Of a stretch of DNA of 43,531 bases, positions 31,925 to 40,439 are shown piece by piece. How positions within the stretch are numbered: position 1 is the first letter of the stretch; each line of letters begins with the position of its first letter. Source of the DNA: [Flavobacterium] thermophilum (GTDB taxonomy: Bacteria; Bacillota; Bacilli; Bacillales; Anoxybacillaceae); NCBI GenBank assembly GCA_900450595.1, contig UGGS01000004.1, positions 1 through 43,531 of the forward strand, in the 5' to 3' direction. The notes beneath the pieces are model-generated. The model searched no databases. It saw nothing but the letters and a program-made list of their open reading frames with translations, and was not told the DNA's origin. The translations under genes were made by a program, and so were the position numbers.

Positions 31925-33812
31925 CTCACATTTCGCACCTTAACAAGGTCAAAACAAAGGATTTTTTATTTAGTTTTTCAGAATAACTTTTTGACCAACA
32001 CAACGAGCGATGGAAATCCTTTTTTTTACCATCGCTGGTCGTTCCGTATCACGTTACACGTAGATGCTCTCATCCATGCCCAATCCCTGCAGAATCCTTC
32101 GCTGATCAGGGGTAAGGGAGCGATCCAGTGAGCGTTGGATGCGCCCATCCGGCAGCTTGAACAGGACGACGTTCACATATTGAAACAGCTGAAAAATCGC
32201 CTGTCCCGTCGGCCGGGTCAGCTTGCGGCCTCCAGGACCCTTCAACGGGTGTTCTGGAGTAATAAACTGACGCACTCGGCGCTGAAAAACGCGGTAAATC
32301 GCCAAGGCCAACAGAAACAAATAGCCTAATACTGCGACCCGTTCTGGTTTTTTGACGTAAATCTCATCCGTGAAAAACGGATCTTTCAAAAAAGCGAAGT
32401 TCATTTCCACCGAGATCTGCCCTTTATATAGCTTCAAGATCTCTTGGGCATCCATTTGTTGGCCCTTCCATTCCTCCGGAACGGTCGTGACGAGGACAAA
32501 CCGGGACGCTTTCCGTCTCGCCTGTTCCCACGCGTCTTGGTCGAATTCGACGTCAAGGTGCAAGAAATACAGCGTCTCCACCTCGGGTTCCGCCCCTTTT
32601 TTCGGCCGTCCGCGCCGTTTTTTCAGGCGTACGATCTCTTCGACCGCGGCCTCAACCCGATGAAACCGGGGGCGAAGGGACGCCTTGAGGGACGCCAAGG
32701 CTTGTTCGGCATCTTCCCGGCAGGAGAAGGGGTGACGCTCCCAACGGGCTTGTTCCTCGCGAAGAAGCTCCGCTTCTTTGGTTCGTTCTTTTTCAAGCGT
32801 CTTTCCTTTTCGCTGGTCGAGCGCGCTCGATTCAACAACGATCAGCCGAACGGGGTGGCCTTCATACGTCGAGGCCGTTTCCCATACCCGGTACGTGGCG
32901 CCGTTTCTCTCCGCCAACGTAAAGGGATCGCTCCACGTCGTGTCCTCAGCATCCGCTTCGGCCAGCGCGGTTTTCACGATCCGGAGCGACGAAGGGCCTC
33001 TGGTGATCAAAAAGGCGTTGGCCGCTTTGGTTTGCGCCAGGGTCTCTTTCGTCATCGCGGCGGAATCGGCCACGTAAATCCATTCGTCTTCGATTTTGGC
33101 CTGCTTCAGCTGTTCATGGACACGAGACAGCACCTCGGGATTCCATGTTTTATCGGGCAGGTTGCCATCGTGCACATCGTCGTAAAACGGGATGCCATCC
33201 TCGTTGCCGACCAGTCCGAAACCGATCTGTTTTTGCCAACGATGATGGCGGTTGTAGCCATGTGTGATTTGTAAGGCCTCTAACGAGGCCGATTCATACG
33301 CGCCGTAAACGGTCTTGTCCGTCGTATCGGCGTGGAAGGCTCGGAGGGAAAGGCCTTCTTTGCGATAAATATGAATCAAGCAAGTGCTGATGACGTTGTG
33401 AATGCCAGCCTCATACAGGCGATCGAGATGACGGGCCAACGCATCGTCGTTCAACCAGGAAGGATGGAGATCGGGACGGATGAGTTTCTCACAATCGACC
33501 TCCTGAGCCCAATGTTCCAAGTGAACAAGGGCTTGCCGGCCGTCAAACACATTGTAGAGGATGGCCTGAACGGCATCGCTGACTCGCGTTTGGCACTGCG
33601 GATCGACGGGCACGAGATGGTCAATCAATTGAGGCAGACCCAGTTTCTTGAATAGAGCACTTATTATATTCAAATAAGAATTGCGATAGACCTTTTTGAC
33701 TTGAACGTTCATAAGAGAAAAACTCCTTTACGTTCCTTGTGTGTCAAGGATTCATTCGACATCGGAACGAAAAAATCCTCCCGATTTTCGTCGAGAGGGT
33801 GCGAAATGTGAG
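31925..33812 (-). mobile_element. IS1634-type insertion sequence, complete
   Basis: Perfect 15-base terminal inverted repeats CTCACATTTCGCACC (31925-31939) and GGTGCGAAATGTGAG (33798-33812) enclose one minus-strand transposase gene. I see no clear target duplication at the borders. Confidence 0.88.
32054..33712 (-). CDS. IS1634-family transposase
   Basis: 552 residues. The N-terminal domain (LFKKLGLPQLIDHLVPVDPQ) is of the DUF4277 type found in IS1634-group transposases. The DDE core includes FHADTTDKTVYGAY (first Asp region), WIYVADSAAMTKE and the late SVEMNFAFLKDPFF (Glu region, Y-E/N-F context). The start ATG is followed by NVQVKKVYRNSYLN. This intact gene is the parent of the fragment at 22232. 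Confidence 0.9.
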   Translation of the reverse strand: MNVQVKKVYRNSYLNIISALFKKLGLPQLIDHLVPVDPQCQTRVSDAVQAILYNVFDGRQALVHLEHWAQEVDCEKLIRPDLHPSWLNDDALARHLDRLYEAGIHNVISTCLIHIYRKEGLSLRAFHADTTDKTVYGAYESASLEALQITHGYNRHHRWQKQIGFGLVGNEDGIPFYDDVHDGNLPDKTWNPEVLSRVHEQLKQAKIEDEWIYVADSAAMTKETLAQTKAANAFLITRGPSSLRIVKTALAEADAEDTTWSDPFTLAERNGATYRVWETASTYEGHPVRLIVVESSALDQRKGKTLEKERTKEAELLREEQARWERHPFSCREDAEQALASLKASLRPRFHRVEAAVEEIVRLKKRRGRPKKGAEPEVETLYFLHLDVEFDQDAWEQARRKASRFVLVTTVPEEWKGQQMDAQEILKLYKGQISVEMNFAFLKDPFFTDEIYVKKPERVAVLGYLFLLALAIYRVFQRRVRQFITPEHPLKGPGGRKLTRPTGQAIFQLFQYVNVVLFKLPDGRIQRSLDRSLTPDQRRILQGLGMDESIYV

Positions 33813-34315
33813 TAAAGAGCAAATAGTTGAGATGATAAGATCATGTAAGAGCACAGATTGAAAAACATGACCTTGATCAATGTGATTATGAAATGGAGTT
33901 TTATATTGTATTTGCAGTATAAAAAACGATGAAGCGTTCAGTAGCAGTACCCCTAGCGAAATAGAAACATTCCAATTATATTCTATGTCGAAAATGGATA
34001 TCAACGGAAAAGATCCATGGGCAGCGCGCTTTGCCCTCCACCCGGCATGAAAATGACTGCTCAAGGCGCATGCATTTTCACGGAAAATTAGAGGATTTTT
34101 TTTTTTTTTTTGCAGGAATTTACGATTAATCGTCAAATTTGCTACATATAAATTGAAAAATTATAAGAAAGAGGGGGTGATAGTGATGAAAATGAGGGAA
34201 TAATTTGTACAAATAAAAAGGGAGGTGTGTGAACTTGTTTCTGTTCAGTAGGAAACTGACTTCCCAGAAATTATAGAATATTCTGTATTAAACAAAAATC
34301 GAAAGGAGAAAGAAA
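33813..34315. other. Non-coding AT-rich stretch
   Basis: About 500 bp with no convincing gene. It holds an inverted pair TGAAAATG/CATTTTCA (about 34048-34080), a run of 16 T (34096-34111), and two tiny reading frames with good ribosome sites (one after GAGGGGGTG near 34174; one of 13 codons after GGGAGGTG near 34234) that may be vestiges or leader peptides of the protease operon. Confidence 0.45.
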
Positions 34316-34810
34316 ATGAAGAAACTTTTTATTTTTGGAACTGCACTATTCTTAGTACTAGGGCTTACTAACAAGGGTAGTGCACACTCAAATTACGACA
34401 GTTCACATTCTGTGGATAATGGTGAAATTAGATGGGGAACGTATCATGGCTCAACGAAGTATACATCTGCTAGGAATAATGCAATATCAAAATGGGATGC
34501 TGTAGGTGTTATAAATATTGCTGGTGATACTTCTACTACAATAGAAGACTTATCTTTCACCGATTACAGTGCAAACGATGGTGTTTTAGGCTATTGGAGA
34601 CAATATAGTGGAGCGGACAAAATTGCATTTAATGATTATTATTTTCAAGACATGTCAGACTGCGAAAGAAATCACACAGCATTACATGAATTAGGTCATG
34701 CACTGGATCTAGAACATAATAGTGTATCAGGAAGCGTTATGAACTCAGGAAAAATCTGCCGTAGTTCTTTAGGGAACCATGATGTAGAAGATTTAAAAGC
34801 TCGTTGGTAA
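34316..34810 (+). CDS. Secreted matrixin-like zinc metalloprotease
   Basis: 164 residues. The signal peptide is about 1-23 (KKLFIFGTALFLVLGLTNKGSAHS). The zinc site HELGHALDLEH is H124-H134 (HExxHxxxxxH, metzincin type), followed by a Met-turn SVMNSG (M142). The region before (ISKWDAV...) and the small size fit bacterial matrixin/M10-like peptidases without a propeptide. The strong ribosome site GAAAGGAGA is 8 bases upstream. The next gene starts 30 bases later and encodes another exported protein, perhaps its inhibitor or partner. Confidence 0.85.
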   Translation: MKKLFIFGTALFLVLGLTNKGSAHSNYDSSHSVDNGEIRWGTYHGSTKYTSARNNAISKWDAVGVINIAGDTSTTIEDLSFTDYSANDGVLGYWRQYSGADKIAFNDYYFQDMSDCERNHTALHELGHALDLEHNSVSGSVMNSGKICRSSLGNHDVEDLKARW

Positions 34811-34840
34811 TAAATTCAAAAAAGTTTGGGAGGAAATAAC

Positions 34841-35410
34841 GTGAAAAAAATTCTTAGCTTTACATTTGCATTACTAATGATAGGATCCACATCTGCTTTT
34901 GGGTATCACTACCTCTTAGAAGATAAAGATGAAAAAATAACAGTAAAGACAATAGAAGGTAACTTTATAGCAGATTTTACTGATAAAAGAAATTTAGTAG
35001 GGGCAGTTGATTATGTCTTTTTAGGAGAAGTAATTTCAAAAAAAGGACAAGTTGATTTAGGTCTTCCTACAACACAGTATGAGGTAAAAGTTTTAAATGA
35101 AATAAAGGGAAATATCCAAAATGATGAGATCGTACTCAGTCAATATGGTGGGTATGAGGATGAAGAAGGGAAAAAAGTCTTATATCTATTCGAAAACGAC
35201 CCTTTACTAGAAAGTAATACTAAATATATATTCGCAGCAAATAAACAAAAGGATGAGAGTGTTCTTTTAGTTCCTCTATATGGTAATGTTAAAATCAAAG
35301 ATAAAAACCAACAAATAGCACTTGAAAAAGAATTTAAAGACGCATTCAACAATCAAAAGGTTCCGGAAATATTACAAAGAAAAAGAAATAATAATGAAAC
35401 TAATAATTAA
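34841..35410 (+). CDS. Exported protein with possible TIMP/NTR-like domain
   Basis: 189 residues from GTG 34841 (GGGAGG 8 bases upstream). A signal peptide or membrane anchor of about 22 residues is followed by a domain with DYVFLGEVISKKG, TTQYEVKVLNEIKGN, LSQYGGYEDEEG and TKYIFAANKQ. The pattern (xxVFxGxV...Y.V.VL..IKG...GG...YIFA) resembles the OB-fold of TIMP/netrin-like domains, and the same domain is in the anti-sigma candidate at 39736-40380. Placement after a metalloprotease makes an inhibitor role attractive but unproven. Confidence 0.65.
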   Translation: MKKILSFTFALLMIGSTSAFGYHYLLEDKDEKITVKTIEGNFIADFTDKRNLVGAVDYVFLGEVISKKGQVDLGLPTTQYEVKVLNEIKGNIQNDEIVLSQYGGYEDEEGKKVLYLFENDPLLESNTKYIFAANKQKDESVLLVPLYGNVKIKDKNQQIALEKEFKDAFNNQKVPEILQRKRNNNETNN

Positions 35411-35440
35411 TAGTTAATAATAAAAAATGAGTCTGTTCTC

Positions 35441-35467
35441 AAAAGGTCGTTTTATCGACCTTTTTTG
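35441..35467 (+). terminator. Rho-independent terminator
   Basis: The stem AAAAGGTCG/CGACCTTTTTT (35441-35467) ends the protease/partner operon. Confidence 0.85.
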
Positions 35468-35479
35468 TTTTTACATCAT

Positions 35480-35936
35480 TTAGATATTAACTACATAATC
35501 CAAGGAATTTTCTTCCTCTCCTTCTGTAGTTGTCTGATTTCTTTCCATTGGATGGTATCTGCCCACTTTTTCAAATTGTCGTCAAAACAAATAAGCCCAT
35601 TCTATGGTAATTTTTGAGAGCTACCTTAACAAAAAGCGCTTAAATTGCTGGCTGTGCTTGATTTGCCCAAATACCGGCTTGTTTTCGAGTCTTTGCCTTT
35701 TGAGCATGTCGCTTGAAACGGACATCCAGCACATGCTGTGCACCGATACGTCTGCTTGAAGGTGACGTAACCCTGTCGGTCATTTCCTTCCGTTCATATA
35801 CAAAGACCAACTGTTCCCTCTTGGCTCAAATCCACTCATCCAGCCCCTTATCATACGTCATGTTCTTGACTCGGCCGATCTATTTCGCCCACGCCTTCGT
35901 CTGTTCCCAGTCCAATGTGTTGTACTTGATCAAAGC
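35480..35936 (-). pseudogene. Decayed IS transposase remnant (C-terminal part)
   Basis: On the minus strand, interrupted frames spell recognisable transposase pieces: LDWEQTKAWAK, IGRVKNMTYDKGLDEWI, FVYERKEMTD, a cysteine-rich CTACAGCPF-like stretch out of frame, and near the end GQIKHSQQFKRFLL-like and LSKITIEW-like segments. These fit the C-terminal half of IS1182-type transposases with the cysteine motif. Several stops and shifts and a deletion show long decay. The Tn7-like transposon begins at its 5' side. Confidence 0.7.
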
Positions 35937-36090
35937 TGTAAATTATCATTTTATTTCAGCACAAAACGCCCATTTTTTTGCACATTCTTTCAGAAAGCCC
36001 TCTCCCCTTTTCTGAAGGAATGTGCTAAATTTTTTGTGAATTGTTTCGGACGAAGATTTCCATTCGTTTCAAGGAGAGGGGGAAGAAAGT

Positions 36091-36654
36091 GTGATCCAGT
36101 TTCACGACTTTGGCATTGACATTCAAACGTATACGGATCGTGGGAAAGGGAACGATTTTCCCGACGTGAACCAATGCCCCCACTGTTCATCCCGCCGCCC
36201 CTTGCATCGTCACGGATACTACCAACGCTATGCGTTGACGGCAGAGGGGGAGTATCACCTTTGGATCGCACGATATCGCTGTCAAGAGTGTCGCAAAACC
36301 GTGAGTGTGCTGCCTTCTTTTCTCCTCCCGTATGTTCAATATACACGATCGGTTATTTGGCAAGCGGTCAAAACGTGGCTCGAAACGCCAAGGCGAGGAG
36401 CGAAGACCAAACAGGTTGGTTTTCCCACCAAGGAGGTCATCTTATTTTATGTCCGACGATTTTTACGGAATCTCTCCCGCTTGCATCACGCGGCGGCGAG
36501 AAGGTGGGGGATCATCGGCCCTGTGGGGAACGCAAGAACAGAACGGGCGGTTTGGTGGATGCAGACCTTGGAGGGACGGGGGGTGGGCTCGATCATCCAA
36601 GACCTGTGGACAAACGAGAGGTGGCATCTGTTTGCGGATCAAATTGCTTCCTGA
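36091..36654 (+). CDS. Zinc-finger protein of the transposon (DUF6431-like)
   Basis: 187 residues from GTG 36091 (AAGGAGAGGGGG upstream). A zinc finger NQCPHCSSRRPLHRHGYY followed by RYRCQECRKTVSVLP gives two CxxC pairs, as in proteins that precede DDE/AAA transposition genes in bacilli. The middle has a helix-turn-helix-like region. It is probably an accessory DNA-binding factor at the ends of the element. Its exact role is unknown. Confidence 0.75.
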   Translation: MIQFHDFGIDIQTYTDRGKGNDFPDVNQCPHCSSRRPLHRHGYYQRYALTAEGEYHLWIARYRCQECRKTVSVLPSFLLPYVQYTRSVIWQAVKTWLETPRRGAKTKQVGFPTKEVILFYVRRFLRNLSRLHHAAARRWGIIGPVGNARTERAVWWMQTLEGRGVGSIIQDLWTNERWHLFADQIAS

Positions 36655-36795
36655 TTTTCTACTTAACACCAAAAATGGAGATAGTTGATGTTCCCACAAA
36701 CCCTTCCTCTCGACGAATCTCGAGCCGTTTCGTAAGATAGGAGGCAGAGGGACCGGGACGGTCCAACATCACAGGGAGACAGGGAGGAGATCCGG

Positions 36796-38046
36796 ATGGA
36801 TGAATCGATGAGACACGACATCGCGCTGTTTCGGTACGGGCTGATCGCTCCGTTGGTGAATGGCCAGGTGGAGCCCAAGGCGTATTTGAATGAGGTGGGC
36901 GGGCGAGTGCATTCGATTCCTCATCAAGGGGACAAACCCATTGCGGCGAAGACGATTCTGGATTGGTGCGCCCGATACAAAAAAGGGGGCTTCGACGCCT
37001 TGAAGCCGAAGCGCCGTTCGGACCGCGGCCGCTCCAGACGTCTGTCCCCCGATGATGAGGATCATATTCTAGCATTGAGGAAGGAACATCCCTCCATGCC
37101 CGTGACCCTATTCTACGAACAACTCACCAAGCAGGGGGACATTCCCACCACCCTCTCATACTTTACTATATACCGATTGTTGAAAAAACACAACCTGGTG
37201 GGAAAAGAAATCTTGCCGATGCCGGAGCGAAAGCGTTTTGCGTATGACCAGATCAATGAGCTATGGCAAGGGGACTTATCCCATGGACCCACGATTCGCG
37301 TCCATGGGAAAGCCCAGAAAACGTTTTTGATCGCGTATATCGATGACTGCTCGCGGTTAGTGCCATATGCCCAATTTTTCCCTTCGGAGAAGTTTGACGG
37401 GCTGCGGATCGTCACGAAGGAAGCGGTGCTTCGTTGCGGGAAGCCGAAACGCATTTACTCGGACAACGGGAAAATTTATCGGTCCGAGGTGCTGCAGTAT
37501 GCGTGCGCCGAGATGGGAATCACCTTGATCCACACCCAGCCGTATGATCCGCAAAGCAAAGGGAAAATCGAACGGTTCTTCCGCACCGTACAGACGCGGT
37601 TTTATCCGCTGCTGGAGTTGGATCCCCCGAAGTCGCTCGAAGAGCTGAACGAGCGCTTTTGGAGGTGGCTTGAAGAGGAGTATCATCGAAAACCGCACGC
37701 CTCGCTGGACGGAAAAACGCCGCATGAGGTGTTTCAATCGCAAGTGCATCTCGTGTCGTTCATCGAAGATAGCGATTGGCTGGATGCGATTTTTCTGAAG
37801 CGGGAGCACCGCAAGGTCAAAGCCGATGGAACGATCACCTTGAACAAGCAGCTGTATGAAGTGCCGCCCCGGTTCATTGGGCAATCGATTGAACTCCGCT
37901 ATGACGAACGGGGCGTCTATGTGTACGAAGAGGGCAAACGGGTGGCGGAAGCCATTCGGGTGCGTATGGAGGACAATGCCTATGTAAAGCGCCATCGGTC
38001 GCCGTTTGCGGCGGTTTCGGCGAAGGAGGGCGAACAGGATGTATAA
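36796..38046 (+). CDS. DDE transposase, TnsB/MuA-like integrase core
   Basis: 416 residues. The N-terminal helix-turn-helix part (IAAKTILDWCARYKKGGFDALKPK) is followed by a second HTH and the rve core: WQGDLSHGPTI (first Asp), RIYSDNGKIY (second Asp) and QSKGKIERFFRTVQ (Glu). A beta-barrel C-terminal domain (VKADGTITLNKQLYEVPP) follows, as in IS481/TnsB-like enzymes. The ribosome site GGGAGGAG lies before ATG 36796. Its 3' end overlaps the ATPase start by 8 bases. Confidence 0.9.
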   Translation: MDESMRHDIALFRYGLIAPLVNGQVEPKAYLNEVGGRVHSIPHQGDKPIAAKTILDWCARYKKGGFDALKPKRRSDRGRSRRLSPDDEDHILALRKEHPSMPVTLFYEQLTKQGDIPTTLSYFTIYRLLKKHNLVGKEILPMPERKRFAYDQINELWQGDLSHGPTIRVHGKAQKTFLIAYIDDCSRLVPYAQFFPSEKFDGLRIVTKEAVLRCGKPKRIYSDNGKIYRSEVLQYACAEMGITLIHTQPYDPQSKGKIERFFRTVQTRFYPLLELDPPKSLEELNERFWRWLEEEYHRKPHASLDGKTPHEVFQSQVHLVSFIEDSDWLDAIFLKREHRKVKADGTITLNKQLYEVPPRFIGQSIELRYDERGVYVYEEGKRVAEAIRVRMEDNAYVKRHRSPFAAVSAKEGEQDV

Positions 38047-38839
38047 AACGTTTTATTCCCTCTCGCGGGAGCCGTTTGCGAAAGAAACCGACCCGTCTGA
38101 GGCGTATCAAGGGGCAGCGTTTCAAGAAGCGCTGCGGGCGCTGGAGTACGTGAAGCGAACGCGGGGAATCGGGCTGTTGATCGGAGAGCCGGGGGCGGGC
38201 AAGACGTTCGCCCTTCGGGCGTGGAAGGAATCGTTGTCCCCTTCGTTGTATCATGTGGTCTACTTCCCGTTATCGACCGGAGGCGTGATGGATTTTTACC
38301 GTGGGCTGGCCCTTGGGTTGGGGGAAGAACCGAAATACCGCAAGGTGGACCTCTTCCGCCAAATCCAGCAGGCGATCGAGCGATTGCATCATGAACGACG
38401 GATCACGCCGGTGTTCATTTTGGACGAGATGCATTTAGCAAAGGATGCATTTTTACAGGACATCGCCATCTTGTTCAACTTTGAGATGGATTCGACCAAC
38501 CCATTTGTCTTGATGTTGGCTGGGCTGCCCCATTTACAGGGAAAGCTGCGGCTCAATCAGCACCGTCCGCTTGACCAACGGATCATCATGCGATGCCGGA
38601 TGGGGCCGCTCGAGAAGGAGGAGGTGGCGGGCTACATCGAGCATCGGATGAAACAGGCCGGGGCGAAGCATCCGATCTTCACCCCATCGGCGTTAGAGGC
38701 GATTGCCCTGCAGTCGCGGGGATGGCCCCGGGTCATCAACACGTTGGCCACGACTTGCCTGCTGTACGGGCATCAGCTGAAAAAGGACGTCATTGACGAG
38801 GATGTGGTGCGCATGGCCGCAGAGGAAATGGGGTATTAG
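38039..38839 (+). CDS. AAA+ transposition ATPase (ExeA/TniB/TnsC-like)
   Basis: 266 residues from ATG 38039 (AAGGAGGG upstream). Walker A GEPGAGKT, Walker B FILDEMH, sensor region VLMLAGLP and an arginine-rich C-terminal lid. It is the size of IS21-helper, TniB and TnsC-like regulators, which deliver target DNA to the DDE transposase. Its start overlaps the transposase gene, so they are coupled. A terminator hairpin follows directly. Confidence 0.9.
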   Translation: MYKTFYSLSREPFAKETDPSEAYQGAAFQEALRALEYVKRTRGIGLLIGEPGAGKTFALRAWKESLSPSLYHVVYFPLSTGGVMDFYRGLALGLGEEPKYRKVDLFRQIQQAIERLHHERRITPVFILDEMHLAKDAFLQDIAILFNFEMDSTNPFVLMLAGLPHLQGKLRLNQHRPLDQRIIMRCRMGPLEKEEVAGYIEHRMKQAGAKHPIFTPSALEAIALQSRGWPRVINTLATTCLLYGHQLKKDVIDEDVVRMAAEEMGY

Positions 38840-38843
38840 CACG

Positions 38844-38883
38844 AAAGGGGCCGAAATCGGCCCCTTTGGCGTCCCGTTTTTCC
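38844..38883 (+). terminator. Rho-independent terminator of the transposon operon
   Basis: AAAGGGGCCG pairs with CGGCCCCTTT (38844-38866); a T-rich stretch follows a little further on. Confidence 0.75.
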
Positions 38884-39221
38884 CTTTTTTGTTTTTCTGT
38901 TTCATTCACCGGATCAGGAACTGGAAAACGCCATCCGAAAGAATGTGCAAACGTTCTGAAATAAACTGCAAAATCCGAAATAATTCACAAAAATTTTGCA
39001 CATTATTTCGGAATCCGTCTGAAATAATTTGAAAAAGGGGTTCCGAAATAATGTGCTAATTTACAATAGACAAGGAAAGAAGAAAATATTCAGCTCACTT
39101 TATGATGTGGCTGAATAGTTACCTTGTTTTTATATAGTTGAAAAAATTTCCGAAAACTAAAAGCTAAATTATAACTCTTTACGTCTAATAATTGATAAAG
39201 CAATTATTGGAGGTGTTTTCA

Positions 39222-39755
39222 ATTATAAGATTGATTAAAAGAGCCCAGAAAGGCGATAGAGAAGCATTTTTGAAAATATTTCAGCCGTATGAAGGAGAAA
39301 TTTATAGAATTGCATTTATTTATCTAAAAAACAAAGATGATGCACTGGATGTAGTTCAAGAAACTGCATATCGAGCATTCAAATCGATAATCAGTCTTAG
39401 AGAACCAAAATACTTTAAAACTTGGTTAATTAGCATTGCAATAAGATGTGCTTTAGATATTATTCGCTCTCAAAAGAAAATTACGTTAATCGAAAATTAC
39501 GATGTAGTCGAATCTCAGGTAAGTAAACAAGATATAGATGACAATATTCCAAATTCTGTTACAATAAAGGATTTGATTGAAAAATTATCATTAGATGAGA
39601 AGAATGTCATTATCTTAAGATTCTATAATAGTTGCACTATTCAAGAAGTTGCGGACATACTTAATATTCCTTTAGGAACAGCAAAAACAATTTTATATAG
39701 AGCGTTAAAAAAACTTCAAAAAGAATGGAAAGGAGATGATGTATGTGAGCAATAA
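39222..39755 (+). CDS. ECF-type RNA polymerase sigma factor
   Basis: Sigma region 2 is IKRAQKGDREAFLKIF...DALDVVQETAYRAF...YFKTWLISIAIRCALDIIR. Region 4 is LSLDEKNVIILRFYNSCTIQEVADILNIPLGTAKTILYRALKKL. The only well-placed ribosome site, GGAGG at 39209-39213, points to ATT 39222 (8-base spacing); otherwise TTG 39231 (17 bases) or a TTG at 39192 upstream of the site. It overlaps the next gene, its probable anti-sigma factor. A CGTC element (39182-39185) could be an ECF -10, suggesting autoregulation, but no convincing -35 was seen. Confidence 0.85.
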   Translation: MIRLIKRAQKGDREAFLKIFQPYEGEIYRIAFIYLKNKDDALDVVQETAYRAFKSIISLREPKYFKTWLISIAIRCALDIIRSQKKITLIENYDVVESQVSKQDIDDNIPNSVTIKDLIEKLSLDEKNVIILRFYNSCTIQEVADILNIPLGTAKTILYRALKKLQKEWKGDDVCEQ

Positions 39756-40380
39756 AATTACACAGGAAATAAATAAGATTGAAGTCCCGAAGGAAGTTCA
39801 CACTAGAAGTAAGTTGGGAATACAAAAAGCTAAATTAGAATTAAAAAAGCCAAAACGTAAATGGGTACTTGTTTTAGCGCCAGTGATGATTGCGTTTATA
39901 TCAATTATATATTTTGTTCCTAATTATTTTACAAATACTCCACCAAAAAATCCTATAATTAAGTCTATAGATTTAAATTATGCTATTGATATTAGCAATC
40001 CTAGAGAGGTTGTAGGTTTTTCAGATAATGTTTTTGTAGGTAAAGTTGTAAAGCAAGTTGGAACAAGAAATAGGGATTATCCAGAAACACAATTCGAAGT
40101 TGAGGTTCTTTATAATATTAAGGGTGAAGTAAACGGTACAATAAAAGTGAACCAAGTAGGTGGGTATGAAGGAGATTATTTGTTTTTAATGGAGGGTGAT
40201 AAACTAATTGAGGAAGGACAAACTTACTTGTTCGCGACTAGATATTTAGCGGAAGAAAAGTGGCACACACTAATCCCTGTTGGTGGAGATATTCCAATTA
40301 ATAGCGATGTGGAGAAGAAGGAGTTGATTGAAAAATATACAAAGGCTTATAAAGAAGAAATCCCATTTAAAGTTGATTAA
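39745..40380 (+). CDS. Probable membrane anti-sigma factor with outer TIMP/NTR-like domain
   Basis: About 211 residues from GTG 39745; ATG 39736 or 39739 are alternatives. The basic N-terminus (about 1-38) faces the cytoplasm, one membrane helix follows (VLVLAPVMIAFISIIYFV), and then an outer domain with SDNVFVGKVVKQVG, ETQFEVEVLYNIKGE, VNQVGGYEGD and QTYLFATRYL. That outer domain is clearly related to the exported protein at 34841-35410. Position after an ECF sigma gene with overlap is the usual anti-sigma place, although the N-terminus lacks an obvious ZAS zinc motif. Confidence 0.7.
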   Translation: MSNKITQEINKIEVPKEVHTRSKLGIQKAKLELKKPKRKWVLVLAPVMIAFISIIYFVPNYFTNTPPKNPIIKSIDLNYAIDISNPREVVGFSDNVFVGKVVKQVGTRNRDYPETQFEVEVLYNIKGEVNGTIKVNQVGGYEGDYLFLMEGDKLIEEGQTYLFATRYLAEEKWHTLIPVGGDIPINSDVEKKELIEKYTKAYKEEIPFKVD

Positions 40381-40410
40381 AACCATTTCTTAAAAAGGTA
40401 CTGCCACTAA

Positions 40411-40438
40411 GATTTTCCCTACGCTAAGGGAAAAATCG
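40411..40438 (+). terminator. Rho-independent terminator
   Basis: GATTTTCCCT (40411-40420) pairs with AGGGAAAAATC (to 40437), 31 bases after the anti-sigma stop. A second hairpin GCCGCCT/AGGTGGC with a T run is at about 40553-40580. Confidence 0.8.
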
Positions 40439-40439
40439 T

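Larger units (their letters stand above)
22521..32342 (+). repeat. Tandem duplication, copy 2 (9.82 kb)
   Basis: Second copy of 12702-22520, three bases longer overall through homopolymer differences. The left junction (CCCGT then ATGAACCGC) has no shared bases with either parental site. The right side runs on into the complete IS1634-type transposase. Confidence 0.97.
35937..39065 (+). mobile_element. Three-gene Tn7/Mu-like transposon
   Basis: Ends TGTAAATTA (35937-35945) and TAATTTACA (39057-39065) give 5'-TG...CA-3' termini. Inside both ends lie many copies of a binding-site-like word CYGAAAKAATGTGC in varied orientation: around 35953, 35980, 36013 and 36049 on the left, and 38935, 38956, 38975, 38998, 39019 and 39043 on the right. 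It encodes a zinc-finger protein, a DDE transposase and an AAA+ ATPase, the TnsB/TnsC-like pair. No matching target duplication flanks the ends. Confidence 0.8.

Noticed and set aside
33744..34136. 130-codon minus-strand ORF
   Set aside because: It overlaps the right end of the IS1634-type element and the poly-T run, has no ribosome site and shows no recognisable domain.
36174..37995. Alternative frames within the Tn7-like transposon genes
   Set aside because: They overlap the zinc-finger and DDE genes, which carry clear motifs, and have none of their own.
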